Positions 8,475 through 18,850 are shown, counted from the stretch's first letter. The stretch is 64,000 bases of DNA from Lutimonas vermicola (GCF_038433205.1 NZ_JBCDNA010000001.1:1426001-1490000), one strand, 5' to 3'. The notes: generated from the letters alone by a model not told the origin. Numbers and translations are program-made.

Positions 8475-8629
8475 TTTCTATTATTTAATTATTATTTCTC
8501 TTATCTAAAAAAACAGGGTCAAAATATCTTCAACCCTGAATCTATTTTTTCCGTTTTTCCCTCGTCAATCGCTCAGGACAAGTAACTGAAAGATCCCCTT
8601 TCAGTTTTGGATCATACTGATCCTTTTAA
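8475..8629 (-). promoter_or_regulatory. Structured leader between rpsJ and rplC
   Basis: Read on the minus strand this gap holds three hairpins in a row. The first is GGATCA-gta-TGATCC (8623-8609). The second is CTGAAAG-GGGAT-CTTTCAG (8604-8586). The last is a terminator-like CAGGGT/ACCCTG stem followed by seven T. The 3' arm of the first (GATCC) can also pair with GGATC in the second, so the two can compete. Inference: a transcription attenuator or ribosomal-protein autoregulation site controlling rplC and downstream genes. I cannot assign it to a known leader family. Confidence 0.5.
8507..8540 (-). terminator. Terminator-like hairpin upstream of rplC
   Basis: On the minus strand a 6-bp stem CAGGGT/ACCCTG (8538-8533 with 8519-8514) encloses a 13-nt loop and is followed by TTTTTTT (8513-8507). 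It lies between rpsJ and rplC, inside what is usually one transcript. It could end the str-rpsJ message or act conditionally as an attenuator; the stem is short, so termination is likely partial. Confidence 0.55.
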
Positions 8630-8935
8630 TTATACTTTGATCTCTACTTCCACACCACTTGGCAACTCAAGTTTCATCAAAGCATCAATTGTTTTTGATG
8701 AAGAACTGTAGATGTCCAAAATTCTTTTGAAAGCACTCAATTGAAACTGCTCTCTTGACTTTTTGTTTACGTGTGGAGAACGCAATACTGTAAAAATCTT
8801 TTTACGTGTTGGTAAAGGAATCGGGCCATTGACAACAGCTCCGGTATTCTTTACTGTTTTTACAATCTTCTCAGCAGATTTATCTACTAAATTGTGATCG
8901 TAAGACTTTAATTTTATTCTAATTTTCTGACTCAT
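8630..8935 (-). CDS. rpsJ: Ribosomal protein S10
   Basis: A 101-residue S10 with the loop signature (G-P-I-P-L-P-T-R-K-K-I-F-T-V-L-R-S-P-H-V-N-K-K-S) at residues 38-61. S10 is a 30S head protein; in other bacteria it doubles as NusE in antitermination. Here it follows fusA by 19 nt and is cut off from rplC by the structured gap, so it belongs to the rpsL-rpsG-fusA-rpsJ unit. Confidence 0.98.
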   Translation of the reverse strand: MSQKIRIKLKSYDHNLVDKSAEKIVKTVKNTGAVVNGPIPLPTRKKIFTVLRSPHVNKKSREQFQLSAFKRILDIYSSSSKTIDALMKLELPSGVEVEIKV

Positions 8936-8954
8936 TTTATCTCGTTTTAGTAGC

Positions 8955-11078
8955 TTAACCTTGTGCTTTTTTGATCACCTCTTCTGATACATTGGCCGGA
9001 GTTTTCTCATAATGAGAAAATTCCATTGTAGATGTAGCCCTACCTGATGATAACGTTCTTAATGTGGTAACATAACCGAACATTTCTGATAAAGGAACAT
9101 GTGCTTTTACAACTTTTGCTCCAGCTCTGTCATCCATGGCATTAACCTGGCCTCTTCTTCTGTTTAAATCACCAACGATATCACCCATATTTTCTTCAGG
9201 GGTAACAACCTCTAATTTCATGATAGGCTCAAGGATAACCGCTCCGGCAGCCTTTGCCGCAGACTTGTATCCCATCTTTGCTGCCAATTCAAAAGAAAGT
9301 GCATCAGAATCCACTGGGTGGAAAGATCCATCTTTTAAAGTGATCTTCATGGTATCCATTTCATAACCGGCCAAAGGACCGTTCTTCATCGCCATTTCAA
9401 ATCCTTTTTGAACAGAAGGCACATACTCTTTAGGAATATTACCACCTTTGATCACATTATTGAATTGCAATCCGGTTCCTTCGAAATCTTCATCTGCTGG
9501 TCCCATCTCAAAAATAATATCAGCAAACTTACCACGACCACCTGACTGTTTCTTATAAACTTCCCTGTGTTCAGCAGATTTAGTAATCGCTTCTTTGTAT
9601 TCTACCTGAGGCTCACCTTCATTCACCTCAACTTTGAATTCTCTCTTCAAACGATCGATCAAAATCTCAAGGTGTAATTCACCCATACCTGATATGATCG
9701 TTTGTCCCGATGATTCATCAGTTCTAACCTGGAACGTTGGATCTTCTTCAGCCAATTTGGCCAGCCCCATTCCTAATTTATCAACATCAGCTTTAGTTTT
9801 AGGCTCGACAGCAACACCGATTACAGGATCTGGGAAATCCATGCTTTCCAGTACTATAGGCGCATCTAGCGCAGACATTGTGTCACCGGTCTTGATATCC
9901 TTAAATCCAACTGCCGCACCAATATCACCTGCTTCAATAAAATCAACTGAATTCTGTTTATTGGAATGCATCTGATAGATACGTGAAATCCTTTCTTTTT
10001 TACCTGATCTGTTATTCAAAATATAAGATCCCGCGTCTAAACGACCCGAATAGGTTCTGAAAAAAGCCAATCTACCTACAAATGGATCGGTAGCAATTTT
10101 AAAGGCAAGTGCAGCAAACGGCTCATTTACAGAAGGTTTTCTTGACACCTCTTTCTCAGTAACAGGATTGATACCAATAATCGCTTCTTTATCCATTGGT
10201 GAAGGCAAGTATCTGCAAACACCATCCAATAAAAACTGAACACCTTTATTTTTAAAAGCAGAACCACAAATCATTGGGATGATCGCCATATCCATGACGG
10301 CAGCTCTTAAAGCATTGTGTACTTCTTCCTCAGTAATTGAATCTTCATCCTCCATGAATTTCTCCAAAAGGTTTTCATCATAAGATGCTACCTCTTCGAT
10401 AAGCATAGCCCTGTACTTTGCAGTCTCTTCCTTCAATTCTTCAGGAATCTCAATGACGTCGAAAGTAGAACCAAATGATTCTTCATTCCATACGATTGCC
10501 CTGTTCTTGACTAAATCAACGATCCCTTTAAAATCAATCTCATCACCAATAGGAAGAACAATAGGAACCGCATTGGAACCTAACATTTCTTTTACCTGCG
10601 TACATACTTTTAAAAAGTCTGCCCCCTGTCTGTCCATTTTGTTGACAAATCCGATTCTGGGTACTTTGTAATTGTCAGCCAATCTCCAGTTAGTTTCAGA
10701 TTGAGGCTCAACGCCATCAACTGCACTAAAAAGAAAAACCAATCCATCAAGTACTCTTAACGAACGGTTTACCTCAACTGTAAAATCAACGTGACCAGGA
10801 GTGTCAATAATATTAAAGTGATACCCTTGAGCATCTGGAGTCGGAACTCCGTTTTCAGTTGGAAACTGCCAGGTACAGGTTGTTGCAGCTGAAGTAATGG
10901 TAATACCCCTTTCCTGCTCCTGCTCCATCCAGTCCATAGTGGCAGCGCCATCATGTACTTCACCTATCTTGTGAGAAACTCCTGTATAATATAGAATTCT
11001 TTCAGTAGTAGTGGTTTTACCGGCATCAATGTGCGCAGCAATCCCAATATTTCTAGTTAATTTTAAATCTCTTGCCAT
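8955..11078 (-). CDS. fusA: Translation elongation factor G
   Basis: A 707-residue EF-G, the GTPase that drives ribosomal translocation. G motifs are visible: A-H-I-D-A-G-K-T (residues 15-22), D-T-P-G-H near 92, N-K-M-D near 146. Domain IV/V sequences follow, including G-M-G-E-L-H-L-E and G-R-G-K-F-A-D. Full length and flanked by rpsG and rpsJ as in the str operon. No tuf gene follows, unlike in E. coli. Confidence 0.98.
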   Translation of the reverse strand: MARDLKLTRNIGIAAHIDAGKTTTTERILYYTGVSHKIGEVHDGAATMDWMEQEQERGITITSAATTCTWQFPTENGVPTPDAQGYHFNIIDTPGHVDFTVEVNRSLRVLDGLVFLFSAVDGVEPQSETNWRLADNYKVPRIGFVNKMDRQGADFLKVCTQVKEMLGSNAVPIVLPIGDEIDFKGIVDLVKNRAIVWNEESFGSTFDVIEIPEELKEETAKYRAMLIEEVASYDENLLEKFMEDEDSITEEEVHNALRAAVMDMAIIPMICGSAFKNKGVQFLLDGVCRYLPSPMDKEAIIGINPVTEKEVSRKPSVNEPFAALAFKIATDPFVGRLAFFRTYSGRLDAGSYILNNRSGKKERISRIYQMHSNKQNSVDFIEAGDIGAAVGFKDIKTGDTMSALDAPIVLESMDFPDPVIGVAVEPKTKADVDKLGMGLAKLAEEDPTFQVRTDESSGQTIISGMGELHLEILIDRLKREFKVEVNEGEPQVEYKEAITKSAEHREVYKKQSGGRGKFADIIFEMGPADEDFEGTGLQFNNVIKGGNIPKEYVPSVQKGFEMAMKNGPLAGYEMDTMKITLKDGSFHPVDSDALSFELAAKMGYKSAAKAAGAVILEPIMKLEVVTPEENMGDIVGDLNRRRGQVNAMDDRAGAKVVKAHVPLSEMFGYVTTLRTLSSGRATSTMEFSHYEKTPANVSEEVIKKAQG

Positions 11079-11090
11079 TCTATATTTTTA

Positions 11091-11567
11091 TTAAAATCTG
11101 AAATGAGAGAATGCTTTATTCGCATCCGCCATTTTATGTACATCCATCCTCTTCTTAACAGCTGCTCCTTCTTCCTTCACTGCGGCAAGTACTTCACCGG
11201 CAAGTCTTTGAGACATACTTTTTTCATTTCTCTTTCTGGCATAAAGAATCATCCACTTAATGGCCATAGAAATTTTCCTGTCTGCTCTAATAGGCATTGG
11301 GATCTGGAATGTTGCACCACCAACCCTTCTGCTTCTTACTTCCACGTGAGGCATTACATTCGACAAAGCCTCTTTCCATAATTCCACAGCAGACTTCTCT
11401 TCATCTTGTTTTTTCTCTTCAACTATCTCCATTGCATCATAAAAAACTTTAAATGCAACCGATTTTTTACCATCCAACATCAGGTTGTTTACAAACCTTG
11501 TAACCATCTGATCGTTAAATTTTGGATCCGGTAAAAGGATCCTTTTCTTTGAAACTCTTTTTCTCAT
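11091..11567 (-). CDS. rpsG: Ribosomal protein S7
   Basis: A 158-residue S7, the primary binder of the 3' major domain of 16S rRNA and a neighbour of E-site tRNA. It starts M-R-K-R-V-S-K-K-R-I-L-L-P-D-P and has the R-S-R-R-V-G-G-A-T-F-Q-I-P-M motif near residues 78-91. The gap to fusA is 12 nt. Confidence 0.98.
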   Translation of the reverse strand: MRKRVSKKRILLPDPKFNDQMVTRFVNNLMLDGKKSVAFKVFYDAMEIVEEKKQDEEKSAVELWKEALSNVMPHVEVRSRRVGGATFQIPMPIRADRKISMAIKWMILYARKRNEKSMSQRLAGEVLAAVKEEGAAVKKRMDVHKMADANKAFSHFRF

Positions 11568-11592
11568 TGTTCCTTACATTAAAGCTTATAAA

Positions 11593-11967
11593 TTATTTCT
11601 TTGGACGTTTGGTTCCGTATTTGGAACGACGCTGAGTCCTTCCCTCTACTCCTGCTGTGTCCAAAGCACCACGAACAATGTGATATTTAACACCAGGTAA
11701 ATCTTTTACTCTTCCACCTCTAACCAATACTATCGAGTGTTCTTGTAAATTATGTCCTTCTCCCGGGATGTAAGCGTTCACCTCATTACCGTTAGTTAAC
11801 CTTACCCTGGCAACTTTTCTCATTGCTGAATTTGGTTTCTTTGGTGTAGTAGTGTAAACTCGCGTACAAACTCCACGACGTTGGGGACATGAATTCAAAG
11901 CAGCCGATTTATTCTTCTTGGTTGTTTTGGTCCTTCCTTTTCGTACTAATTGTTGAATAGTTGGCAT
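11593..11967 (-). CDS. rpsL: Ribosomal protein S12
   Basis: A 124-residue S12, the decoding-centre protein. It has M-P-T-I-Q-Q-L-V-R-K-G-R, the loop P-K-K-P-N-S-A-M-R-K (Lys43/Lys44) and L-P-G-V-K-Y-H. The lysines changed in classic streptomycin resistance are wild type. It is the first gene of the minus-strand cluster, and a good promoter match lies 51 nt upstream. Confidence 0.98.
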   Translation of the reverse strand: MPTIQQLVRKGRTKTTKKNKSAALNSCPQRRGVCTRVYTTTPKKPNSAMRKVARVRLTNGNEVNAYIPGEGHNLQEHSIVLVRGGRVKDLPGVKYHIVRGALDTAGVEGRTQRRSKYGTKRPKK

Positions 11968-12017
11968 TCTATTTTATAAAATTTTAATTTTAGTTCACTC
12001 TGTTTTTTAAGAGTTTG

Positions 12018-12048
12018 CAAATGTAGGACTTTTTTCTCGTTATTCAAA
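12018..12048 (-). promoter_or_regulatory. Bacteroidota-type promoter of the str/ribosomal cluster
   Basis: On the minus strand TTTG (12048-12045), a 19-nt spacer and TACATTTG (12025-12018) match the published Bacteroidota -33/-7 consensus TTTG-N19-TAnnTTTG without mismatch. Transcription would begin near 12011, leaving a leader of about 44 nt before the rpsL ATG. Confidence 0.75.
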
Positions 12049-12202
12049 CTATAAATTATTGATTTTTTTAGCTTTATCTCAACATTCAAAATCAGAAGCA
12101 TTAAATCAAAGCCATCCCATAGCCACTACCCATACCCGTCGAAAGCCATTTTACAATTAAACCATCATTTCTTTTCCATATGGCAAGGTCCTAAATATTG
12201 AA

Positions 12203-13957
12203 GTGGTACTTATTTGTAAATCGCTAAAATTGACAGATATTTACCGTCAAATTCAAAGGCTTTTGAACAGCAAGTTTACACCATATATATATATACTATT
12301 TTTTTTTGTACAAGTCTCGTGTGTTCTGGCTCAGGGTTATAAGCTTGAAATCAGAACAAACCCAAACGATCCCGAGGAGTTTGCAAGGCCTTTGGCTTTT
12401 CAGAAAAACATCATTACAAAAGATTCGGTTGCCGTTGAACTGAATTCGCACTTGAAACAAATTGAGTTAAAAGGTTACCTCAACGCTACTATTGACAGCG
12501 TTGTGCAAACGGATTCTGTTTATACAGCCTTTCTCGATCCGGGAGAAAAATTAGAATTTATCAATATTTACTACGGTCATATTTCAAAGCTGCTGCTCAG
12601 TGAAAAAGACCTGAACTCGATTTCTAAAGAAGTAGACAGTTCGCGGATCAGGATTCCTTTTACAGAAATTCCGGCCTTTATGAATGCACTGGTGAGCCTT
12701 TTTGAAAATAAAGGCAATTCTTTCGTGATGGCATCTCTCGAGCAAATTGAACTTGACAAACAAGATGCAAGAGCAATTCTACGACTAGATCAGAACATCG
12801 TTCGTCATGTTGATAAAGTAATTATCAGAGGATACGACAATTTCCCAAAAAATTATATTGATCATGAACTAGGGCTCAAGCGCGGTACTGTTTTTAACAG
12901 TGAAAAATTAGAAATGGCATCCAGGGCCGTAAATAACCTGCTTTTTGCAGAGGAATTAAAACCTCCGGAAGTTCTTTTCACCAATGACTCCACAATCATT
13001 TATCTGTATCTCAGCAAAAAAAGGTCGAATGAGTTTGATGGTATTGTTGGATTTGCTTCAAAAGAAGAAGAAAATGGACTTGAATTCAATGGCTATCTCG
13101 ACCTTTCTATAAACAATATCTTTAACAGTGGAGAAACAATTGCACTTTTCTGGAAGAATAACGGTCAAAACAGACAGCGCTTTTATCTCGAAACGGAATT
13201 GCCCTATATCTTTAATCTCCCGCTAAGTCCAAAAATAAACTTTGAACTCTACAGGCAGGATTCTACCTTTAATAATGTAAAAGCCAATTTCAGCTTATTG
13301 TATAGCATTATAGGTAAAGGCCAAATTACTGCAAATATCAATACCGAAAACTCGAATGACCTAACCAATGGAAACACTGCCGGCATAGGGTCGTATTCGA
13401 ATCTGTTTTGGGGTTTGTCTTACACTTATAAGATCCTAACAGCCGATGCGCTTTTCCCGGTTCGGTTTGATGTAAGGTTCAGTGCCATGTTCGGATCTCG
13501 AAGCAATGAACAGGAAAGTGTCAGCCAAACTAAATTTATGTTCCACACAAGTTACCTGTATCCGATCAATCGAAAGAATTATATCTTTCTTCAAAACGTG
13601 AGTGGCCTTTTGGATTCTGATAATTATTTTGAAAATGAATTGTTCAGGTTCGGAGGCATTTACAATCTGAGAGGGGTGAATGAAGAAAGTATCTTTGCTT
13701 CGTCGTATACCGTTTTTAATTTAGAGTATCGTTTCAAACCCAATCTTTCAAGTTACTTTTATACCATTACCGATTATTCCTTTTCAAAGAATGAACTCAT
13801 CAGCCAAAATACGAATGTTTTAAGCTTTGGCCTGGGTTATGCTTTTCAAACAAAAGCAGGTATCTTAAACCTTAGTTATGCCATCGGGAAATTTGAAAAC
13901 AGCCCATTCACTTTTGATAATTCCAAGGTGCACATTAAAATCGTGAGTAAATTCTGA
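12203..13957 (+). CDS. Omp85/BamA-like outer-membrane protein
   Basis: Up to 584 residues. A hydrophobic signal segment ends in V-S-C-V-L-A-Q. Mixed alpha/beta segments follow, one of them POTRA-like (V-D-K-V-I-I-R-G-Y-D-N-F-P-K-N-Y-I near residue 210). The second half is beta-barrel-rich and ends in V-S-K-F, an aromatic C-terminus typical of outer-membrane proteins. The late motif R-F-G-G-I-Y-N-L-R-G-V-N-E resembles the RGF/Y loop of the superfamily. There is no ATG: GTG at 12203, TTG at 12230 or TTG at 12263 are options, and the last gives the best signal peptide (22 residues). It probably inserts or exports envelope proteins or lipids, but the substrate is unknown. Confidence 0.75.
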   Translation: MVLICKSLKLTDIYRQIQRLLNSKFTPYIYILFFFVQVSCVLAQGYKLEIRTNPNDPEEFARPLAFQKNIITKDSVAVELNSHLKQIELKGYLNATIDSVVQTDSVYTAFLDPGEKLEFINIYYGHISKLLLSEKDLNSISKEVDSSRIRIPFTEIPAFMNALVSLFENKGNSFVMASLEQIELDKQDARAILRLDQNIVRHVDKVIIRGYDNFPKNYIDHELGLKRGTVFNSEKLEMASRAVNNLLFAEELKPPEVLFTNDSTIIYLYLSKKRSNEFDGIVGFASKEEENGLEFNGYLDLSINNIFNSGETIALFWKNNGQNRQRFYLETELPYIFNLPLSPKINFELYRQDSTFNNVKANFSLLYSIIGKGQITANINTENSNDLTNGNTAGIGSYSNLFWGLSYTYKILTADALFPVRFDVRFSAMFGSRSNEQESVSQTKFMFHTSYLYPINRKNYIFLQNVSGLLDSDNYFENELFRFGGIYNLRGVNEESIFASSYTVFNLEYRFKPNLSSYFYTITDYSFSKNELISQNTNVLSFGLGYAFQTKAGILNLSYAIGKFENSPFTFDNSKVHIKIVSKF

Positions 13958-14055
13958 GTCAACGCAACCTATATTTTTTTTTACATCCTATAGATAGAAA
14001 TGCCATTCTTATTAACAAAGCATTAACCTTTTTTTAAAATTTTTATGTTAAAAAC

Positions 14056-14086
14056 TTGGTATATTAACTTTTTATTAAGATTTTTG
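14056..14086 (+). promoter_or_regulatory. Possible promoter of the susC-susD pair
   Basis: TTGG (14056-14059), a 19-nt spacer and GATTTTTG (14079-14086; one mismatch to TAnnTTTG) lie 28 nt before the susC ATG. The position and spacing fit the Bacteroidota consensus, but the first base of the -7 box is wrong. Confidence 0.4.
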
Positions 14087-14114
14087 GCTCAAATTAATTC
14101 AAATAATTTATATA

Positions 14115-17100
14115 ATGAAAACAAAGTTAAGTGGAATTTTGACGCTTTTACTAGCGTTTGTAGTGCAAGTATCTTTTGCACAAGAAAGAACTATCACGGG
14201 TACAGTGTCGGACGAAACCGGCGCATTACCAGGTGTTAGTGTTTTGATTGAAGGTACCACTTCTGGTACTGAGACTGATTTTGACGGTAATTTTTCTATT
14301 GAAGCTAGCAGCGGTGATGTACTTCGCTTCAGTTTCGTAGGGATGACTACTGTGAAAAGAACAGTTGGAGCAGAAAGTTCAATCAATGTAACGATGGTCT
14401 CTCAAGAAAACACCCTGGATGAAGTTGTGGTAACAGCTTTGGGTATTGAAAGAGAGAAAAAATCATTAGGTTATGCTACTCAGGAAGTAGGTGGAGAAGC
14501 AATCAACACGGTTAAAGATCCTAACTTCGTTAACTCTTTACAAGGTAAGACTTCTGGTGTTGATGTTAAAGCGAGTGGTACTATGGGTGGATCAACCAAC
14601 GTTGTTATCAGGGGTTATTCCTCGATGTTTAACAGCAACCAGGCGTTGTTCGTAATTGACGGTGTGCCGATTAGTAACATTAACAACAACACTTCAGATC
14701 AGACAACTGGTAGAGGTGGTTATGACTACGGTAACGCTGCTCAGGATTTGAACCCTGATGACATCGAATCGGTAAACGTTCTTAAAGGTGGTGGTGCAAC
14801 TGCACTATACGGATCCAGAGCGGCTAACGGTGTAATCTTGATTACGACTAAAAAAGGTAAAGATCACGGAACCAAAGCGATCGGTGTGACGATTAACTCA
14901 GCTGTAACGATGAACGTTTTTAACCCTGATACTTTTAACCGTTATCAAAAAGAATACGGTGCTGGTTATTCTGACTATTATTACGATGCAGGTGGGCCAA
15001 GCGATGGTGGTTTCTTTGAAAGAGATTTAAATGGTGATGGTATTCTTGAATTAACGACTCCATCTACAGAAGATGCTTCTTTTGGTGCTGTATTCGATGA
15101 AAACTTATTGGTTTACCAATGGGACTCCTGGTATCCTGAACTAGAAGATACTTATTTAGTACCAAGACCATGGGTAGCTGCTGAAAACGACCCAACTACA
15201 TTCTTCAAAACAGGTGTTACTATGTTTAATAGTATTGACCTTAACGGAGCGAATGAAAAAGGTGATTTCAGATTAGGTTATACAAATTTAGACCAACAAG
15301 GTATTTTACCTAACAGTCAAATTAGAAGAAATACTATTTCTTTCAATGGTAGCCTTAAATTGACTGAAAAATTCACAGCCAGTGTAAGAGCAAATTATAC
15401 AAATACGGCTGGTAAAGGACGTTATGGAACAGGTTATGATTCTCAAAACCCTTTACAATCAATGAGACAATGGAATCAGGCTAACGTTGATTTCAAGGAT
15501 CAGGAAGCGGCTTATTTTGCTACAAGAAAAAACATTACTTGGAATGCAAATGATCCATTGACAAACAGAACTCCTATTTATACTGATAACCCTTATTGGA
15601 CTCGTTATGAGAATTTCCAAAATGATGTGAGAGACCGTCTTAATGGAAACGTTACTTTAAACTACCAGATCAATGATTGGTTAGGAATTATGGGTAGGGT
15701 TACTATGGATAATTACAGCAGTATTCAAGAAGAGCGTATTGCTATTGGTTCAGTAGACGTTCCGAATTACACTCGTTTTAACGAACGTTTTATGGAAAAC
15801 AACTATGATTTGATGTTGAATTTCAACAAAACCTGGGATAAATTATCTTTGAACGGTGTTATTGGAACAAACATCAACAGAATCAATTATTCAAATATCA
15901 GAGCGAGCACAAATGGTGGATTAAATGTACCACGTTTGTATTCTCTTAGCAATTCAGCCAGTTCATTATTGGCACCTGCTGAATATCAATATTATTCAGG
16001 AATCGATGGTTACTATGCGAATGCTTCGCTGGGATGGAACAACTTATTATATTTAGAAGGTTCTTACAGAAGAGATGTTTCTTCTAATTTACCTTCAGAT
16101 AATAATACCTATGATTATTAATCAGGATCTCTTAGTTTCTTATGGTCTAGTTTGTTTGATTCAAACGCGATTTCATTAGGTAAACTTAGAGTTGGTTATG
16201 CTAAAACAGGTAACACTGCAAGACCATTATCAGTAAATAACGTTTTTATATTGGGTAATATTACAGGTGGCCAGCCAACTGCTTCTTTACCAAGTAGAAA
16301 TAACAATGCTAATCTTAGAGCTGAGACTTCAAATGAATTTGAAGTTGGTTTAGAAATGGCATTATTCAGAAACAGGTTAGGTTTAGATGTTTCGTATTAT
16401 GACAAAACATCTGAAGACTTGATTACTCCTGTAACGATTAGTGCTGCTACCGGTTATACCGGACAATGGTTGAATGCCGGAGAAATTCAAAACAAAGGTA
16501 TTGAAGCCACTGTATACGGATCTCCTGTTAAGACTGAGAATTTTGAATGGAGAATTGACTTAAACTATAGTAAGAACGAAAGTGAAGTGTTATCATTGCC
16601 TTCAGGTCTTAGCAACTTATTGTTAGCAAGTCCTCAAGGTGGGGTTTCTATTAATGCAACCGTTGGAGAACCTTATGGTATGATCCAGGGTAGAGACTTC
16701 GTTTATGTTGACGGTCAAAGAGTGATCAACCAAGACACTGGTCGTTACGAAAGAACGGATAGTTCAACTGAGAACTTAGGTTCTTTCCAGGCTAACTTCA
16801 GAGGAGGTATTAACAACCGCCTTACTTGGAAAAACTTAAGCTTTCAATTCTTGATTGATATGCAAGATGGTGGTAGTGTATTCTCATTGGATACCTGGTA
16901 CGGTTATGGTACTGGTGTTACAGACAACACTGTTGGTCTTAATGACCTTGGTAACCCAAAACGTCTTCCTATAGATCAAGGTGGAGGTATCGTTCTTGGT
17001 GGTGTAGCTCCTGATGGAACTCCAAATACTGTAAGAACAAGATATGACTACTACGCACATGCTGAAGGTTGGACGAGAGCTCCACAAGCATTACACGTAT

Positions 17101-17345
17101 ATGACGCCAGTTTTGTAAAACTAAGAGAAATGTCTTTATCATATAAACTAGGTAGTGATGTATTCAGAGGACACGTACAAGCCATGACTTTCACAGCCAT
17201 AGGTAGAAACTTACATATATTCAGTAAAAACACTCCTTACTCTGATCCTGAAGCTGGATTAAGTTCTGGTAACGTTCAAGGTTATCAGTCAGGAGTATAT
17301 CCAACAACAAGAGATATTGGATTTAGTGTTAAAATCGACTTTTAA
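14115..17345 (+). pseudogene. SusC/RagA-type TonB-dependent receptor, split by an in-frame stop
   Basis: Signal peptide (ends Q-V-S-F-A-Q), carboxypeptidase-D-like beta-sandwich (T-I-T-G-T-V-S-D-E-T-G-A-L-P-G-V-S-V), TonB box and plug (L-D-E-V-V-V-T-A-L-G), then the 22-strand barrel. TAA at 16119-16121 stops translation after 668 residues, but the same frame continues without shift through S-G-S-L-S-F-L-W to the end, ending in K-I-D-F. The full frame would give about 1075 residues, normal for SusC. Family members have a continuous N-N-x-Y-x-Y-P-S-x-S-G stretch here, so TAA replaces a sense codon. This is either a genuine nonsense mutation, a sequencing error, or rare readthrough. If real, the truncated barrel cannot work and the SusD partner is stranded. 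It normally imports oligomers across the outer membrane; no polysaccharide-degrading genes lie nearby. Confidence 0.85.
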
Positions 17346-17347
17346 TA

Positions 17348-18775
17348 ATGAAAAAAATGAAAAAAATGAAGAATTTATTTTTAATAATTCTACTTCTAGC
17401 TATCTCAACCTCTTGTGAAGATTTTGAAGGTTGGAACGTAGATGAAAAAAATCCGTCGGAAGTACCCGCTGATTTTTTAGTGACAAGCGCTGAATATACC
17501 ATCTTTTTAAGAATGACAAGTATCAGTGTGAACTATAATATTTACAAATATTTTATCCAGAACGTTGGGTCTACTACTTATCAGGATGAACCAAACTATG
17601 ATTTGAGAAACCGTGATATTGGTGGTACGATGTGGACTTATTTTTACAGAGACATATTGAATGACCTTGCGGAAGCAAAGAAAATTGTTACAGAAGGTAA
17701 TGATCTTCCTTCAGACAAAGCGAACAAATTAGGACAAATTGAACTTTTAGAAGTTTTTGCATGGCATGTGCTTGTGGATACTTATGGAGACTGTCCGTAT
17801 TCAGAAGCTTTAAACGTGAATGACGTCCTTCAACCAAAGTACGATGATGATGAAGCAATCTATACTGACTTATTCAGACGTATCGATGTGGCTTTGGCAA
17901 CATTGGAAGCTGGGGGATCTGGTTTTTCAGATGCTGATTTGATCTATCACGGTGATTCTGATGCCTGGATTAAATTCGGTAACTCATTAAAATTGAAATT
18001 AGCTGTTCGTACCTCTAATGCCAGCGCAGCTTCTGAAGCTATGGCTGCAGGTATTTTTGAAAGTGATGCCGACAACTTTGCATATCCATTTGAGGCTGAT
18101 CCACCAAATACAAATCCATTATGGACTAGTTTGGTACAATCCGGTCGTTCAGATTTTATCGTTGCAAATACGATGGTGGATTTGATTGTCCCATTGAATG
18201 ATCCTAGAACTCCTGTTTATTTAGATGATAATGTGACTCCTTATGCCGGCGGTATTTATGGTGTTAACAGCCCATTTGCAAATTATACGCATATTGGTCC
18301 TTATTTCCAAGAATCTGACCTTCCTGGTTTGTTAATGTCTTATTCTGAGGTTCAGTTCTTAGCGGCTGAAGCTATTGAAAGAGGATTAGTGGCCGGAGAC
18401 GCAGAAGCTTATTATAACGAAGGGGTAACTTCTTCTATCAAGTTTTATGGTGGTTCTGATGCTGATGCTGCAGCTTATTTGGCACAGCCAACTGTAAGTT
18501 ATGCATCAGGAGACTGGGATGAAAGAATTGGTGTTCAAAAATACCTTGCTCTTTATATGATCAATGGTTTTGAATCTTGGGCATCCTGGAAATTGTTAGA
18601 TTGGCCAAAAATGAACATTGCCGGACAATCTTTGTTGCCAGTACCAAGACGTTACGTGTATCCTAATGATGAGCCTAATATTAACGGAACCAATTATGAC
18701 GCAGCTTCGTCTGCCATGGGTGGTGACGAACTAGACTCTAGAGTTTTCTGGGATATTACTGGTCAAGGAAACTAA
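17348..18775 (+). CDS. SusD/RagB-family surface lipoprotein
   Basis: A 475-residue partner of the upstream SusC, which ends 2 nt before it. A lysine-rich signal peptide is followed by the lipobox S-T-S-C, and the mature N-terminus C-E-D-F-E is acidic, matching the lipoprotein export signal described for Bacteroidota surface lipoproteins. The helical TPR-like scaffold is indicated by G-Q-I-E-L-L-E-V-F-A-W-H-V-L-V-D-T-Y-G-D-C-P-Y-S, and Y-S-E-V-Q-F-L-A-A-E-A is the usual late motif. It resembles the SusD-like_2 subgroup, often tied to non-glycan or unknown ligands. It captures the ligand and closes like a lid on SusC. Confidence 0.88.
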   Translation: MKKMKKMKNLFLIILLLAISTSCEDFEGWNVDEKNPSEVPADFLVTSAEYTIFLRMTSISVNYNIYKYFIQNVGSTTYQDEPNYDLRNRDIGGTMWTYFYRDILNDLAEAKKIVTEGNDLPSDKANKLGQIELLEVFAWHVLVDTYGDCPYSEALNVNDVLQPKYDDDEAIYTDLFRRIDVALATLEAGGSGFSDADLIYHGDSDAWIKFGNSLKLKLAVRTSNASAASEAMAAGIFESDADNFAYPFEADPPNTNPLWTSLVQSGRSDFIVANTMVDLIVPLNDPRTPVYLDDNVTPYAGGIYGVNSPFANYTHIGPYFQESDLPGLLMSYSEVQFLAAEAIERGLVAGDAEAYYNEGVTSSIKFYGGSDADAAAYLAQPTVSYASGDWDERIGVQKYLALYMINGFESWASWKLLDWPKMNIAGQSLLPVPRRYVYPNDEPNINGTNYDAASSAMGGDELDSRVFWDITGQGN

Positions 18776-18819
18776 AATTAAATATATAATTTAGATTAGA
18801 CACTTTTTATATGTTGATA

Positions 18820-18850
18820 CCATCACGCCTCCGGCGTGATGGTTTTTTTT
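18820..18850 (+). terminator. Rho-independent terminator after susD
   Basis: A perfect 10-bp GC-rich stem CCATCACGCC/GGCGTGATGG with a 3-nt loop TCC (18820-18842) is followed by eight T. It ends the susC-susD message 45 nt after the susD stop. Confidence 0.92.

Noticed and set aside
16119..16121. Programmed stop-codon recoding in susC
   Set aside because: TAA is not known to be recoded here, no special downstream structure stands out, and a single mutation or error is simpler.
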